Assembly (NCBI GenBank): GCA_963738135.1
Contig: CAVTVK010000004.1
Span: 496,001-560,000, forward strand
Length of the DNA: 64,000 nucleotides
Direction: 5' to 3'
DNA from: Bog-473 sp963738135
GTDB taxonomy: Bacteria > Actinomycetota > Acidimicrobiia > Acidimicrobiales > RAAP-2
Shown here: positions 26,817-35,693 of the stretch, piece after piece
Position numbering within the stretch: the first letter of the stretch is position 1
Layout of the letters: each line of letters starts with the position of its first letter
Notes under the pieces: model-generated
The model's input: the letters and a program-made list of their open reading frames with translations, nothing else
Told to the model about the DNA's origin: nothing
The model's database searches: none
Translations under genes and position numbers: made by a program

Positions 26817-28313
26817 GTGGCCCAGCCCAGCGCACCCGGGATGCCGTCGCCGCTGCGGCCTGCCCCACCACGAGCCACCACACCGTTGCCCGGATCCTTC
26901 ACCCTCACCGAGGATGCCTCGACGCGGGAATTCGACGGAGGGACGGTGCTCCTCGGCGGCAGCCCGCTCCGCCTCTTCCGGATCACCGAGCGGGCCCGCC
27001 AGCTGCTGCTGCGCTGGCGGAGCGGGACCGCCGTGGGGACGCGCCGGCCGGCCCAGCTGCTGGCTCGCCGACTGGTGTCGGCCGGCGCCTTCACTCCCCA
27101 CGCCGCCGCCGGCTCCCTGCGACAAGGCGACGTCACGGTCGTCGTGCCGGTCCGGGACAGGCCGGCACAGCTCGACCGGCTGCTCTCCGCACTCGGGGGC
27201 GTCGCCTGCATCGTGGTCGACGACGAGTCGATGGACGCTGGAGCGACCAAGGAAATCGCCGAGCGGCACGGCGCCGTCTTCGTGGGGCTGCCGGTCAACG
27301 CCGGTCCGGCCGGCGCGCGCAACGCCGGGCTGGCGGCGGTACAGGGTGCGCTTGTCGCGTTCGTGGACTCCGACTGCGTGCCCGCCGAGGGGTGGCTCGA
27401 GCCGCTGCTCGGTCAATTCGACGACCCGTTGGTGGGTGCGGTCGCGCCGCGCATCGTGCGTGCCGGCGGTCCCACCCGTTACGAGTCGGCGCGCGGGTCG
27501 CTCGACCGGGGCGACCGGGAGGGCCCGGTGCGGCCCGGCAGCCGCATCCCCTTCGTCCCCAGCGCGGCCCTGGTGGTCCGCGCCGACGTGGCGGCCGGCC
27601 CGGAGCTCTTCGACCCTGCGCTCCGCGGCGGGGAGGATGTCGACCTGGTCTGGCGGCTCGCCGAGGCGGGGTGGGACGTGCGCTACGTCCCGTCGAGCAC
27701 GGTCACGCACGAGGGTCCCGTCACCCTGGGGGCGTTTCTCGCTCGCCGGGCCTTCTACGGGACGACCGCCGGCCCCCTGGCTCGACGCCACGGAGGGGCA
27801 CTGACACCGGCCCATCTTTCCGGCTGGTCGTTGGCTGTCTGGACGCTGCTGCTGCGGCGCCGGCCGGTGCTCGCACTGGTTGCGCTGTCGGCGTCGATCG
27901 CCATCCTGGCCTACCGCCTGCGCGGTCTCGTGCGTGACCCCGTCGGCGTGGCGGCGCACATCGCCGGGGGTGGCACGACCCGCGCCGCGTTGCCGACGCT
28001 GGCCTCGTTGACCCGCGCCTGGTCACCCGCGCTGATCCTCGGGCTGGCCTTCCGTCGCACCCGCGCCCCGTCGGTGCTGGCCCTGGTCGTCCCGGCGCTC
28101 CACGAGTGGGCGACGGACCACCAGGGCTTCGACCCGGCGCGTGCCGTCGCCGTGCACGTCGCGGACGACGTTGCCTACGGCACGGGTGTCTGGGTCGGAT
28201 GCGCGCGAGAGCGCACCTTGGTGCCCTTGATTCCACGCATCACCTGGCGTTCCCGCGTCTGGTCCTCACCGGCGCTGCGCGACTCGTTGCAGTCCCCGAC
28301 GGAGAGGGGTTGA
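26817..28313 (+). CDS. mftF: mycofactocin glycosyltransferase MftF
   Basis: A 498-residue family 2 glycosyltransferase. An N-terminal region (about 1-100) of the MftF type, with LGGSPLRLFRITERARQLL, precedes the GT-A domain. That domain has VTVVVPVRDRPAQLDRLLSAL, VVDDESMDAG, a D-x-D-like FVDSDCVPAEGW, and GGEDVDLVWRLAEAGW. Hydrophobic helices after residue 330 suggest membrane association. MftF adds beta-1,4-glucose units to the mature cofactor. GTG at 26817 is the first start; ATG at 26841 is possible. It diverges from mftA, whereas many mft clusters keep mftF on the same strand downstream of mftE. Confidence 0.93.
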   Translation: MAQPSAPGMPSPLRPAPPRATTPLPGSFTLTEDASTREFDGGTVLLGGSPLRLFRITERARQLLLRWRSGTAVGTRRPAQLLARRLVSAGAFTPHAAAGSLRQGDVTVVVPVRDRPAQLDRLLSALGGVACIVVDDESMDAGATKEIAERHGAVFVGLPVNAGPAGARNAGLAAVQGALVAFVDSDCVPAEGWLEPLLGQFDDPLVGAVAPRIVRAGGPTRYESARGSLDRGDREGPVRPGSRIPFVPSAALVVRADVAAGPELFDPALRGGEDVDLVWRLAEAGWDVRYVPSSTVTHEGPVTLGAFLARRAFYGTTAGPLARRHGGALTPAHLSGWSLAVWTLLLRRRPVLALVALSASIAILAYRLRGLVRDPVGVAAHIAGGGTTRAALPTLASLTRAWSPALILGLAFRRTRAPSVLALVVPALHEWATDHQGFDPARAVAVHVADDVAYGTGVWVGCARERTLVPLIPRITWRSRVWSSPALRDSLQSPTERG

Positions 28314-28326
28314 ACCGCCGGACTGA

Positions 28327-28752
28327 TCACCACCCGGTCGGATCTCCGCGGGCGAACCGGAGCTGTCCGTCCTGATGCTCCCACGCCGACGCCGTCCAGA
28401 AGGCCACGGCGTCGTCGTTGGAGCCGACGACGATCGCATGCAGTCGCCGAGCACCGAGAGCACGCAGGCGGGCCTCCGCGGCCAGCAGGAGGGACTGGCC
28501 GAGCCCGCGGCGGCGTTGGCCCGGCCCGACCGCCAGCCGATAGATGGAGCCGCGCCAGCCGTCCCACCCGGCGATGACCGACCCCACAACGCGACCGTGC
28601 TCCTCGGCCAGGAGCAACGCCCCGGGATCACGACGCAGCAGGACGGCGAGGGCCTCGGCCGAATCCGTGGACGTCGGCTCCGCGGCGTCCGACCAGAAGG
28701 CCAGGACCGCCTGAATGTCGTCTGCCGTCGCCGGTCGGATTGCGCTGGACAC
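28327..28752 (-). CDS. GNAT family N-acetyltransferase
   Basis: A 141-residue GNAT acetyltransferase with a GTG start (SSAIRPATADDIQAVLAFWSD). The acetyl-CoA binding motif is IYRLAVGPGQRRRGLGQSLLL (motif A, R/Q-x-x-G-x-G/A), and the C-terminal strand is GARRLHAIVVGSNDDAVAFW. It transfers acetyl from acetyl-CoA to an amine; acceptor unknown. It converges on mftF with 13 bases between stops and lies between mftF and mftD. The GNAT and the next methyltransferase interrupt the mft set and may be unrelated insertions. Confidence 0.88.
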   Translation of the reverse strand: MSSAIRPATADDIQAVLAFWSDAAEPTSTDSAEALAVLLRRDPGALLLAEEHGRVVGSVIAGWDGWRGSIYRLAVGPGQRRRGLGQSLLLAAEARLRALGARRLHAIVVGSNDDAVAFWTASAWEHQDGQLRFARGDPTGW

Positions 28753-28784
28753 GGACCAATCGTAGAAAGCCGCGTGCGGGCGCG

Positions 28785-29630
28785 TCAGTCGTGGCGGCGC
28801 GCCTTGAACGCTTCGGCCCGGTACCCGATGTCGACGGTCACGTCGCCGGACACACCGAGTGCGTCGCGCAGGACCCGCCGCGCTGTGTCGAAGAGCCGGT
28901 TGCGGGCCTCGTCCTCCATGAGGATGACCCAGCTGAACGTGCTCAACAGCCCGATCAGCTCGTCCGCGTTCAGCGCCACGTCCCAGGTGAACACGGTCTG
29001 CTCGGGTTGGTCGAACGGGACACCCGGAGGGATCTCGAGCGCCTGGGTGAGCGCGTTGCGGTCGTTCAACGCCGCTGACATCTCGGCTTGGCTCTGGTCG
29101 TCGATGCCCGCAACGCCCGCGGAGCCGTCGCCGCTCAGGAGCGCCTGTGCCTGCGCGATCAATCCGGTGTCGGGGTCGGGCCCCGACCACACGGCGGCCA
29201 CGGTGCCGCCGGGAACGAGGATCCGGCCGACTTCGAGCAGCGTCGGGACCGGGTCCATCCAGTGCCAGGACGACGAGGCCATCACCACGTCCACGCTGCC
29301 GTCGGGCAGGGGCATCGACTCACCCCGTCCCGCCAGCGCCCGCAGGCCAGGGAGTGACTCGGCCAGCACCGCCCGCATGCGGTCGTCCGGCTCCACCGCC
29401 ACCACCTCATCGGCTCGGTCGATCAGGAGCCGGGACAGGGCACCCGTGCCGGCTCCGAGGTCCACGACCGTGTGCACGCGCTCCGGAATGACCCATTCCA
29501 CGGCCGCGAGCGGTGGGCCTTGACGGTAACGGTCGTACTGGGCGGCCGCCCCGCCGAAGCTGGAGGCACGCTCGGCCTTCTGTTCGGGCGTGAGGGCGGC
29601 CGTCTCGGACTCGGGCACAGACTCAGGCAT
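28785..29630 (-). CDS. class I SAM-dependent methyltransferase
   Basis: A 281-residue methyltransferase of the UbiE/Trm9-like methyltransf_11 group. SAM-binding motif I is VHTVVDLGAGTGALSRLL, motif II VVAVEPDDRMRAVL, with SVDVVMASSSWHWMD further on. The start MPESVPESETAALTPEQKAE is preferred to an upstream in-frame start. The N-terminal FGGAAAQYDRYRQGPP motif is typical of small-molecule methyltransferases. It lies 127 bases from mftD on the opposite strand; no substrate can be assigned. Confidence 0.9.
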   Translation of the reverse strand: MPESVPESETAALTPEQKAERASSFGGAAAQYDRYRQGPPLAAVEWVIPERVHTVVDLGAGTGALSRLLIDRADEVVAVEPDDRMRAVLAESLPGLRALAGRGESMPLPDGSVDVVMASSSWHWMDPVPTLLEVGRILVPGGTVAAVWSGPDPDTGLIAQAQALLSGDGSAGVAGIDDQSQAEMSAALNDRNALTQALEIPPGVPFDQPEQTVFTWDVALNADELIGLLSTFSWVILMEDEARNRLFDTARRVLRDALGVSGDVTVDIGYRAEAFKARRHD

Positions 29631-29757
29631 GGCGACGACCCTACGCCGGTGCCCCGCCAACCGCCGGATGAGTCCGACGCACCCGGGCGCCTAGAGTTTC
29701 TTGTTCCCGATGCGCCTCGGTGCGGACGGGGCGACGGAGCAACACGAGAGGCTCGCG

Positions 29758-30927
29758 ATGGCAAACAAGTGGTTCGAGACGGTGGCCGAGGCCCAACGGC
29801 GCGCCAAGAAGCGCCTGCCCAAGTCGGTGTACGGCGCCTTGATCGCCGGCTCCGAGCGCGGCCTCACCCTCGAGGACAACGTCACCGCGTACTCAGAGTT
29901 GGGCTTCGCTCCTCACGTGGCCGGCCTGGCCGGCAGCCGGGACCTGGCCACCAAGGTGATGGGACAGGAGATCTCCTTCCCCGTGCTCATCTCGCCGACC
30001 GGGGTCCAGGCCGTGCACCCCGCAGGCGAGGTCGCCATGGCCGCCGCCGCTGCGGCCCGCGGCACCGCCATGGGCCTGAGCTCGTTCGCCAGCATGCCGG
30101 TCGAGGACGTCGTGGCGGCCAACCCGCAGACCTTCTTCCAGATCTATTGGATCGGCACGCGCGACCAGATCGCCGCCCGGGTCGAGCGGGCACGCGCCGC
30201 CGGCGCCGTCGGCCTGATCGCCACCTTGGACTGGTCCTTCTCGCACGGGCGCGATTGGGGCAGCCCCACCATCCCCGAGAGCGTGGACCTGCGAGCGATG
30301 CTCCGCTTCGCCCCCGAAGCCCTGGCCCACCCCCACTGGCTGCTCTCCTTCGCCCGCACAGGGAAATGGCCCGACCTCACGACTCCGAACATGGTGCCCA
30401 AGGGCGACGCGGGGCCGACCTTCTTCGGCGCCTACGGCGAGTGGATGGGCACGCCGCCGCCGAGCTGGGACGACGTGGCCTGGTTGCGGGAGCAGTGGGG
30501 CGGCGCCTTCATGTTGAAGGGCGTGAGCCGGGTCGACGACGCCAAGCGCGCCGTGGATGCCGGCGTCAGTGCCATCTCCGTGTCGAACCACGGCGGCAAC
30601 AATCTCGACGGCACTCCCGCCACCATCCGCGCCCTCCCCGCAGTCGCCGCCGCGGTGGGCGACCAGATCGATGTCCTCCTCGACGGCGGCATCCGGCGCG
30701 GCGGCGACGCCGTGAAGGCGCTCGCCCTCGGCGCGAAGGCGGTCATGATCGGCCGCGCCTCGCTGTGGGGCCTCGCCGCCAACGGGCAGGCCGGGGTGGA
30801 GAACGTGCTCGACATCATGCGCAGCGGCATGGAGTCGGCGCTCCTCGGCCTCGGGCACAGCTCCGTCTCGCAGCTGAACCCCGACGACCTGGTGATCCCC
30901 GAAGGGTTCAGCCGCCACCTCGGCTGA
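29758..30927 (+). CDS. mftD: mycofactocin FMN oxidoreductase MftD (LldD-like)
   Basis: A 389-residue FMN-dependent alpha-hydroxyacid oxidase family enzyme. It starts MANKWFETVAEAQRRAKKRL, the MftD-type N-terminus. The FMN/catalytic region reads SVSNHGGNNLDGTPATIRAL, with N-N where lactate oxidases have R-Q. Phosphate binding is in LLDGGIRRGGDAVKAL and GAKAVMIGRASLWGL. In the pathway MftD oxidatively deaminates the cleaved MftA-derived product to premycofactocin. A GAGAGG ribosome binding site precedes the ATG. It is about 1.4 kb from mftF, separated by GNAT and methyltransferase genes on the other strand. Confidence 0.95.
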   Translation: MANKWFETVAEAQRRAKKRLPKSVYGALIAGSERGLTLEDNVTAYSELGFAPHVAGLAGSRDLATKVMGQEISFPVLISPTGVQAVHPAGEVAMAAAAAARGTAMGLSSFASMPVEDVVAANPQTFFQIYWIGTRDQIAARVERARAAGAVGLIATLDWSFSHGRDWGSPTIPESVDLRAMLRFAPEALAHPHWLLSFARTGKWPDLTTPNMVPKGDAGPTFFGAYGEWMGTPPPSWDDVAWLREQWGGAFMLKGVSRVDDAKRAVDAGVSAISVSNHGGNNLDGTPATIRALPAVAAAVGDQIDVLLDGGIRRGGDAVKALALGAKAVMIGRASLWGLAANGQAGVENVLDIMRSGMESALLGLGHSSVSQLNPDDLVIPEGFSRHLG

Positions 30928-30965
30928 CGGCGCCCCGACGGGGCACCGGCGAGTTGTTCAGCCCG

Positions 30966-32121
30966 TCAGCTGTCGAACTTGACGACGCCGCGCAGGATGG
31001 TGCCGGCCGCCTGGTCCTCGTAGCCCTGCTGGACCTGGTCGAGTGAATATTCCTGCGTGATGATCTCGTCGATCTTGAGCTCGCCCGCCTCGAAGAGGTT
31101 GAGCAGGTTCGGCACCTGCACCCGCGGGCTCTGCGAGCCGAACACGGTGCCCAGCAACGCCTGGTTGAACATGGCCAGGTTGAACAGGTTGAGCTGCACG
31201 TCCATCTGATCGAACGGTGCGATGGCCGTCACGACGATCCGCGCGTCCTTGGACCCGAGGCCGCACGCCCCGGCGATGAGCTCGCCCTTGAGCACACCCG
31301 GCGTCAGGATGACGACGTCGGCGTTGCGGCCCATGGTGAGCTCCGGGAGCATCATCTGGGCATCGAGGATGGACGGAGCGGTGTGGGTGGCGCCGACCTC
31401 CTTGGCCTTCTCGAGCTTGAAGGGCACCGGGTCCACCGCAATGATGTGCCGCGCCCCGGCGATGCGGGCGCCCTGAATGGCGCCGGAGCCGACACCGCCG
31501 GACGCCGATCACCACCACGGTCTCACCCGGCCTCACCTTGGCCCGGTCGACGGCGGAGCCGAAGCCCGTGGCGATGCCGCAGCTGATGAGCGCGGCCGCC
31601 TTCATGTTGTCCCACGGGTTGATGCGCACCAACGAGTTCTCGTGCACGACCATCTCGTCGGCGAAAGTGCCGAGCTGCGCCATGCGGTTCAGGTCCTCGC
31701 CGGCCAGGTGGTAGCGGTAGGTGCCGTCGCTGATCATGCCGCCCGCCAGCGTCATCATCCCGAGATCACACAGGTTCTGCCGTCCGGAGGCGCACCAGTG
31801 ACACGTCCCACAAGAGGGTATGAACGACACAGCGACGTGGTCACCCTCTGCCACCTGCGTCACGTTGGTCCCGACCTGGGTGACGATGCCGGAGCCCTCG
31901 TGGCCGCCGACCACAGGGAACATGGACTTCACGCCCATCATCTCGAGCACCTCGGGTGTCTGGCTGATGTCGCCCGTGCGCAGGTGCTCGTCCGAGTGGC
32001 ACATGCCCGACCAGACCATCTTCACCCGGACCTCGCGGTTACCCGGAGGGTCGATCTCGATCTCTTCCGTCTTCCAGGGCTCGTTCAGCCCCGTGCAGAC
32101 CGCTGCGCGCACCGTCGTCAT
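30966..32121 (-). CDS. NDMA-dependent-type zinc alcohol dehydrogenase, frameshifted
   Basis: A zinc-dependent medium-chain alcohol dehydrogenase. Catalytic zinc ligands are in SGMCHSDEH and GGHEGSG; the structural zinc cysteines in SCGTCHWCASGRQNLC. The Rossmann stretch reads ETVVVIGVGGVGSGAIQGAR when one base is removed at 31500-31501, giving 384 residues ending GTILRGVVKFDS. It closely resembles the Rxyl_3153-type NDMA-dependent dehydrogenases, which hold NAD tightly and use mycofactocin as electron acceptor. Its place beside mftD supports that. ATG at 32121 follows a GGGAGGG ribosome binding site; TTG at 32127 is an alternative. Confidence 0.88.
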
Positions 32122-32178
32122 TGGCAATCCCTCCCTGAGGCTGCTGCCATTTTATTGGCCCCGTCAGTATCGTCCCCC

Positions 32179-32200
32179 GCCCGGTTGGGGACAACCGGGC
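32179..32200. promoter_or_regulatory. 9-base palindromic operator candidate between ADH and cyclase genes
   Basis: Perfect arms GCCCGGTTG and CAACCGGGC with a 4-base centre lie 20 bases before the cyclase GTG, in the 98-base divergent gap. This is the strongest palindrome noticed in the window. Two TetR genes lie 1-2 kb away and either could bind here, though a leader hairpin is also possible. Confidence 0.45.
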
Positions 32201-32219
32201 CCGGCGGTAAGGTGCGCGC

Positions 32220-33158
32220 GTGGCCGTCCCCGCCGTGTTCACCGACATGGCCGCCCGGGTGCGCAATTGGGGGCGGTGGGGGCCCGAGGACGAGGTCGGC
32301 ACCCTCAATCTGATCGACGACGCCGCCCGGCGACGTGGGGCGGCCTCGGTGGTGTCGGGACGTGCGTTCGCGCTCGGGCTGCCCCTGTCGGAGGCGGAGG
32401 GGATCCAGCTCGGATTCGTCGAGGGGCGGGTCAACCCGACCCGCACCATGGTCCAGGTGAACGAGCCGGTCAACGCAGACCAACCCGACTGGGTCTGCTT
32501 CAGCGAGGACGTTCTGACCCTGGCCACCCAGTGCGCCACGCACTGGGACGCACTGGCCCACAGCAGCTACGGCGGCGTGATCTACAACGGTTTTGCCGCG
32601 TCGACGGTCTCGGCCGACGGGGCCGCCCGCTGCGGCATCCACCGCCTCGGCTCGGTGGTGAGCCGGGGTGTCCTGCTCGACGTGGCCCGCGCCCTCGGAC
32701 GCGACGTGCTCGAGCCGGGCTATCCCATCATGCCGGGCGACCTCGATGCGGCGCGTGAGCTGGCCGGGGTCACGCTGGCGCCCGGCGACATCGTGCTCGT
32801 CCGCACGGGCCAGATGGTGCACCTCGCGCCGGAGCGGCGGGACCTCGTCGCCTACACCTGGCCCTCACCGGGGCTGACCATCGAGACGGCCGAGTGGTTC
32901 CACCACCACGACGTGGCCGCGGTGGCCACCGACACCTTGGTCTTCGAGGTCTACCCGAGCCAGCACGAGGACGCCTACCTGCCCGTGCATCTCCTGCACC
33001 TGGTTGAGATGGGTCTGACCCAGGGCCAGAACTGGGTCCTCGACGCGCTGGCCGAGGACTGCGCTGCCGACGGGCGCTACAGCTTCCTGCTCGACGCCAC
33101 CCCGCTGCCGCTCACGCAGGGCCTCGGCACGCCGCTCAATCCGGTCGCGCTGAAGTAG
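32220..33158 (+). CDS. cyclase family protein (kynurenine formamidase-like)
   Basis: A 312-residue metal-dependent hydrolase of the putative cyclase family. It has the N-terminal WGPEDEVGTLNLID block typical of the actinobacterial branch, the histidine-containing segment ATHWDALAHSSYGG, and a C-terminal region with VLVRTGQMVHLAPERR. Family members hydrolyse amides or lactones using H-x-G-T-H-x-D-type metal motifs; here the motif is modified to CATHWDALAH. GTG at 32220. It diverges from the alcohol dehydrogenase around a perfect palindrome, so the two may share control. Substrate unknown. Confidence 0.85.
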   Translation: MAVPAVFTDMAARVRNWGRWGPEDEVGTLNLIDDAARRRGAASVVSGRAFALGLPLSEAEGIQLGFVEGRVNPTRTMVQVNEPVNADQPDWVCFSEDVLTLATQCATHWDALAHSSYGGVIYNGFAASTVSADGAARCGIHRLGSVVSRGVLLDVARALGRDVLEPGYPIMPGDLDAARELAGVTLAPGDIVLVRTGQMVHLAPERRDLVAYTWPSPGLTIETAEWFHHHDVAAVATDTLVFEVYPSQHEDAYLPVHLLHLVEMGLTQGQNWVLDALAEDCAADGRYSFLLDATPLPLTQGLGTPLNPVALK

Positions 33159-33174
33159 CCGCGACGACGCGCCC

Positions 33175-34003
33175 TCAGGGTGTGTTGCGGCCGCGGCGTG
33201 CCGCTGCGCCACCGCGGCGTGCCGTGGCGCCGCCCAGCACCGGCCCCGTGCGCGGTCTCGTGCGCTCACGGGCCGGCATCTCGGCCGGTGGCGCCTCTCG
33301 GCCCGTGACGGCCCAGTGCAGGGTCCGCGCCTGCGTGTCGATCAGGTGGCGCGTCCGGATGCCCCAGAACTCGAAGCCGTAGCGGTGCGCCGACACGCTG
33401 GCGAACATGGCGACCAACGTGCCGGCCACGGCCATCGGATCGACCCCGGCGGGCGAGCAGGTGGCCCCGGCCGGTCCGCCCTCGGGCGAGGGCGACGCGG
33501 TGGCGATCACCTGGGCCAGCGCCACGGTCACGGCGTTCAGCGCCCGGACCCGGATGCCCCGCAACTGCCCCTCGCCCTCCTCGGTCGCCAGGTCGACCAC
33601 CCGGAAGACGGCGCGGTTGTCCTCCCAGTAGCCGAGAAAGCCTTCGGTCACCGCCAGAGCGGTCTCCCAGCTGGCCTCCTCGGACCAGTCCCCGTCGACC
33701 AGGTCGGCCAACTGGCCCGCTTGATCCACCATGCCCTCGGCCAACACCTGAATCGCCTGCTCCACATTGGCGAAGTACTGGTAGAAGGTCGCGGGCGAGG
33801 TCTGGGCCTGGCGGGCGATGTCGGTGACCTTGACCGACCGCCACGACGTGGTGGCCAGGAGCTCCACGGTCGCGTCGAGCAGCCTCTGGCGGGTCTGGCG
33901 CCCCCGCTCGCCCGGCACCCGGCCGTCGGTGGTGGCCACCTGCTCCGCATAGGCGTCGAGGTCGACGACGGTGGCCTCACGCCCGGGGCTTCTGTCCTGA
34001 CAT
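33175..34003 (-). CDS. TetR family transcriptional regulator, frameshifted near N-terminus
   Basis: The helix-turn-helix domain is clear: RQTRQRLLDATVELLATTSW, then SVKVTDIARQAQTSPATFYQYFANVEQAIQ. Read without correction, the first usable start is GTG at 33939. Removing one base from the GGGG run at 33985-33988 opens an ATG at 34003 and gives MSGQKPGREATVVDLDAYAE, a 275-residue protein; that start is preferred. The C-terminus is Ala/Arg/Gly low-complexity. It diverges from a second TetR gene by 63 bases and converges on the cyclase gene by 16. Ligand unknown. Confidence 0.82.
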
Positions 34004-34066
34004 GGCGGCCCAGCGTACCGGTCCCACCCCCGAAGACCCAGGTGGCGGTGCGGATACGCTGTCGGG
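34004..34066. promoter_or_regulatory. divergent TetR / TetR promoter region
   Basis: Contains 7-base arms CAGCGTA (34011-34017) and TACGCTG (34055-34061), 37 bases apart, just inside the two start codons. They could be operator half-sites for autoregulation, but the spacing is wide for a single dimer. Confidence 0.3.
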
Positions 34067-34675
34067 ATGGAGCAGACGCTGACCCGCCCGCTCACCCGCG
34101 CGCAGCAGGCCAGGCGCCAACGCGTGATCGACGCCGCCATGGCGTTGGGTCTCGAGGGGGGTTACGAGGCCGTGCAGATGCGCGATGTCGCGGCACGGGC
34201 CGACGTCGCCATGGGCACGGTGTACCGCTACTTCACCAGCAAGGACCATCTGCTGGCGGCCACTCTCGTGCACTGGGTCGAGCTGCTCGATACGCGGATC
34301 GGCCAGCACCCGCCACGCGGGGAGCACCCCGCCGACCGCGTCCTCGACGTCCTCGACCGCGCCCTGCGCGCCATGGGTCGCCAACCCAAGCTCGTGACCG
34401 CGGTCTTCACCTCGCTGTCCTCGCCCGATCCGGCGGCGGTGGGTTGCCAGCAGCAGATCACGCTGCTCATGGAAGGGATCATCTCGCGGGCGATGGGTGA
34501 GCGTGACGTGCCCGACATGTCCGATCGGGCCCGGATGATCGGCCACGTCTGGTACTCGGCCCTGGTCGGCTGGGTCAACGGCTGGTCGACCATGGCCCGC
34601 GTCTACGACGAGCTGGCGGTGTCGGTGCGACTGCTGCTGCCCGATCAGCTCGTCGAGGGCCGCACATCGGCCTGA
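34067..34675 (+). CDS. TetR family regulator, KstR-like
   Basis: A 202-residue TetR regulator. Its DNA-binding domain (RQRVIDAAMALGLEGGYEAV, then MRDVAARADVAMGTVYRYFTSKDHLLAA) strongly resembles the KstR group, which controls cholesterol/lipid catabolism in actinobacteria. The C-terminal ligand domain is helical and ends DQLVEGRTSA. It diverges from the other TetR gene and precedes an ABC exporter by 76 bases. If KstR-like in function, targets could include the paired acyl-CoA dehydrogenases in this window; that is inference from family resemblance only. Confidence 0.88.
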   Translation: MEQTLTRPLTRAQQARRQRVIDAAMALGLEGGYEAVQMRDVAARADVAMGTVYRYFTSKDHLLAATLVHWVELLDTRIGQHPPRGEHPADRVLDVLDRALRAMGRQPKLVTAVFTSLSSPDPAAVGCQQQITLLMEGIISRAMGERDVPDMSDRARMIGHVWYSALVGWVNGWSTMARVYDELAVSVRLLLPDQLVEGRTSA

Positions 34676-34751
34676 CCAGGACGTTCGGTCGGCACTCGGG
34701 CCACGGCGGTTGACCGAATCGCCGTAGGCCCTCGCGCTAGGGTCGCCCCCG

Positions 34752-35693
34752 ATGACGGCCGGCACCACCACCCGCGGGCTGCCCATCGAGATCAGGGGAC
34801 TCTCCAAGCACTTCGGCCCCGTGCTGGCGGTCGACAACCTGTCGTTCACCGTCGAACCGGGGCGCGTCACCGGCTTTCTCGGCCCCAACGGATCCGGCAA
34901 GACGACGACGCTGCGCATGCTGCTCGGCCTCGTGCATCCCACTTCGGGGACGGCGACCATCGCCGGGCGCCACTACCAAGACCTGCAGAACCCCACCTCG
35001 AGCGTGGGTGCCGTGCTGGAGGCCACCAGCTTCCACCCGGCGCGCCGGGCCCGTACACACCTGCGCATGGCGGCGCGCGCCGGCGGCCATGACGACAAGC
35101 GGGCCGACGAGGTGCTCGGCCTGGTCGGACTGACAGGCGATGCCAAGCGCAAGATCGGCGGCTTCTCCATGGGCATGCGCCAGCGGCTCGAGCTGGCCAC
35201 CGCGCTCATCGGCGACCCCGACGTCCTCATCCTCGACGAGCCCTCCAACGGGCTCGACCCCCAGGGCATCGCCTGGCTGCGCGACTTCATGCGCTACCTG
35301 GCGAGCGAGGGCCGCACCGTCCTCGTCTCCTCCCACCTCTTGTCGGAGATGGCCCAGACCATCGACGACGCGGTCATCGTCTCGTTCGGGCAGCTCAAGG
35401 CCCAGGGCACCCTCGACGAGATCACGGCGGGCATCACGGGCATGGTCATGCGGGCGCGCACGCCCGAGGCCGACCGCCTGGCCGGCATTCTCACGCAGGC
35501 CGGCATCGCCTTCCGCCGGCTGACCCACGACGAGATCGCCATGGACGGTGTGACGCCCGAGCAGGTCGGGCCGTTGCTGGCCTCCAACCAGATCGTCCTC
35601 CACGAGCTGGTACAGGAGGGCGGCGACCTCGAGTCCGTCTTCCTCTCCCTGACCGCCGGGTTGGGCTTCGGCGACGTGACGGAGGCGCTGTGA
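34752..35693 (+). CDS. ABC transporter ATP-binding protein
   Basis: A 313-residue ATPase subunit. Walker A is GFLGPNGSGKTTTLRMLLG, the signature is FSMGMRQRLELA (a variant of LSGGQ used by drug/natamycin-type exporters), Walker B is VLILDEPSNGLDPQG, and the switch histidine is in VLVSSHLLSEM. The roughly 100 residues after the core are typical of CcmA/DrrA-type exporters. Its stop overlaps the permease start (GTGA), so the two form one exporter. Transported substrate unknown. Confidence 0.93.
   Translation: MTAGTTTRGLPIEIRGLSKHFGPVLAVDNLSFTVEPGRVTGFLGPNGSGKTTTLRMLLGLVHPTSGTATIAGRHYQDLQNPTSSVGAVLEATSFHPARRARTHLRMAARAGGHDDKRADEVLGLVGLTGDAKRKIGGFSMGMRQRLELATALIGDPDVLILDEPSNGLDPQGIAWLRDFMRYLASEGRTVLVSSHLLSEMAQTIDDAVIVSFGQLKAQGTLDEITAGITGMVMRARTPEADRLAGILTQAGIAFRRLTHDEIAMDGVTPEQVGPLLASNQIVLHELVQEGGDLESVFLSLTAGLGFGDVTEAL

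Noticed and set aside
27721..28236. Arg/Pro-rich minus-strand frame within mftF
   Set aside because: Antisense to the conserved C-terminal half of MftF and lacking any motif.
33175..33939. TetR starting at GTG 33939
   Set aside because: This would begin only a few residues before the DNA-binding helix; the corrected ATG at 34003 gives a fuller N-terminus and fits the general +1 error pattern.
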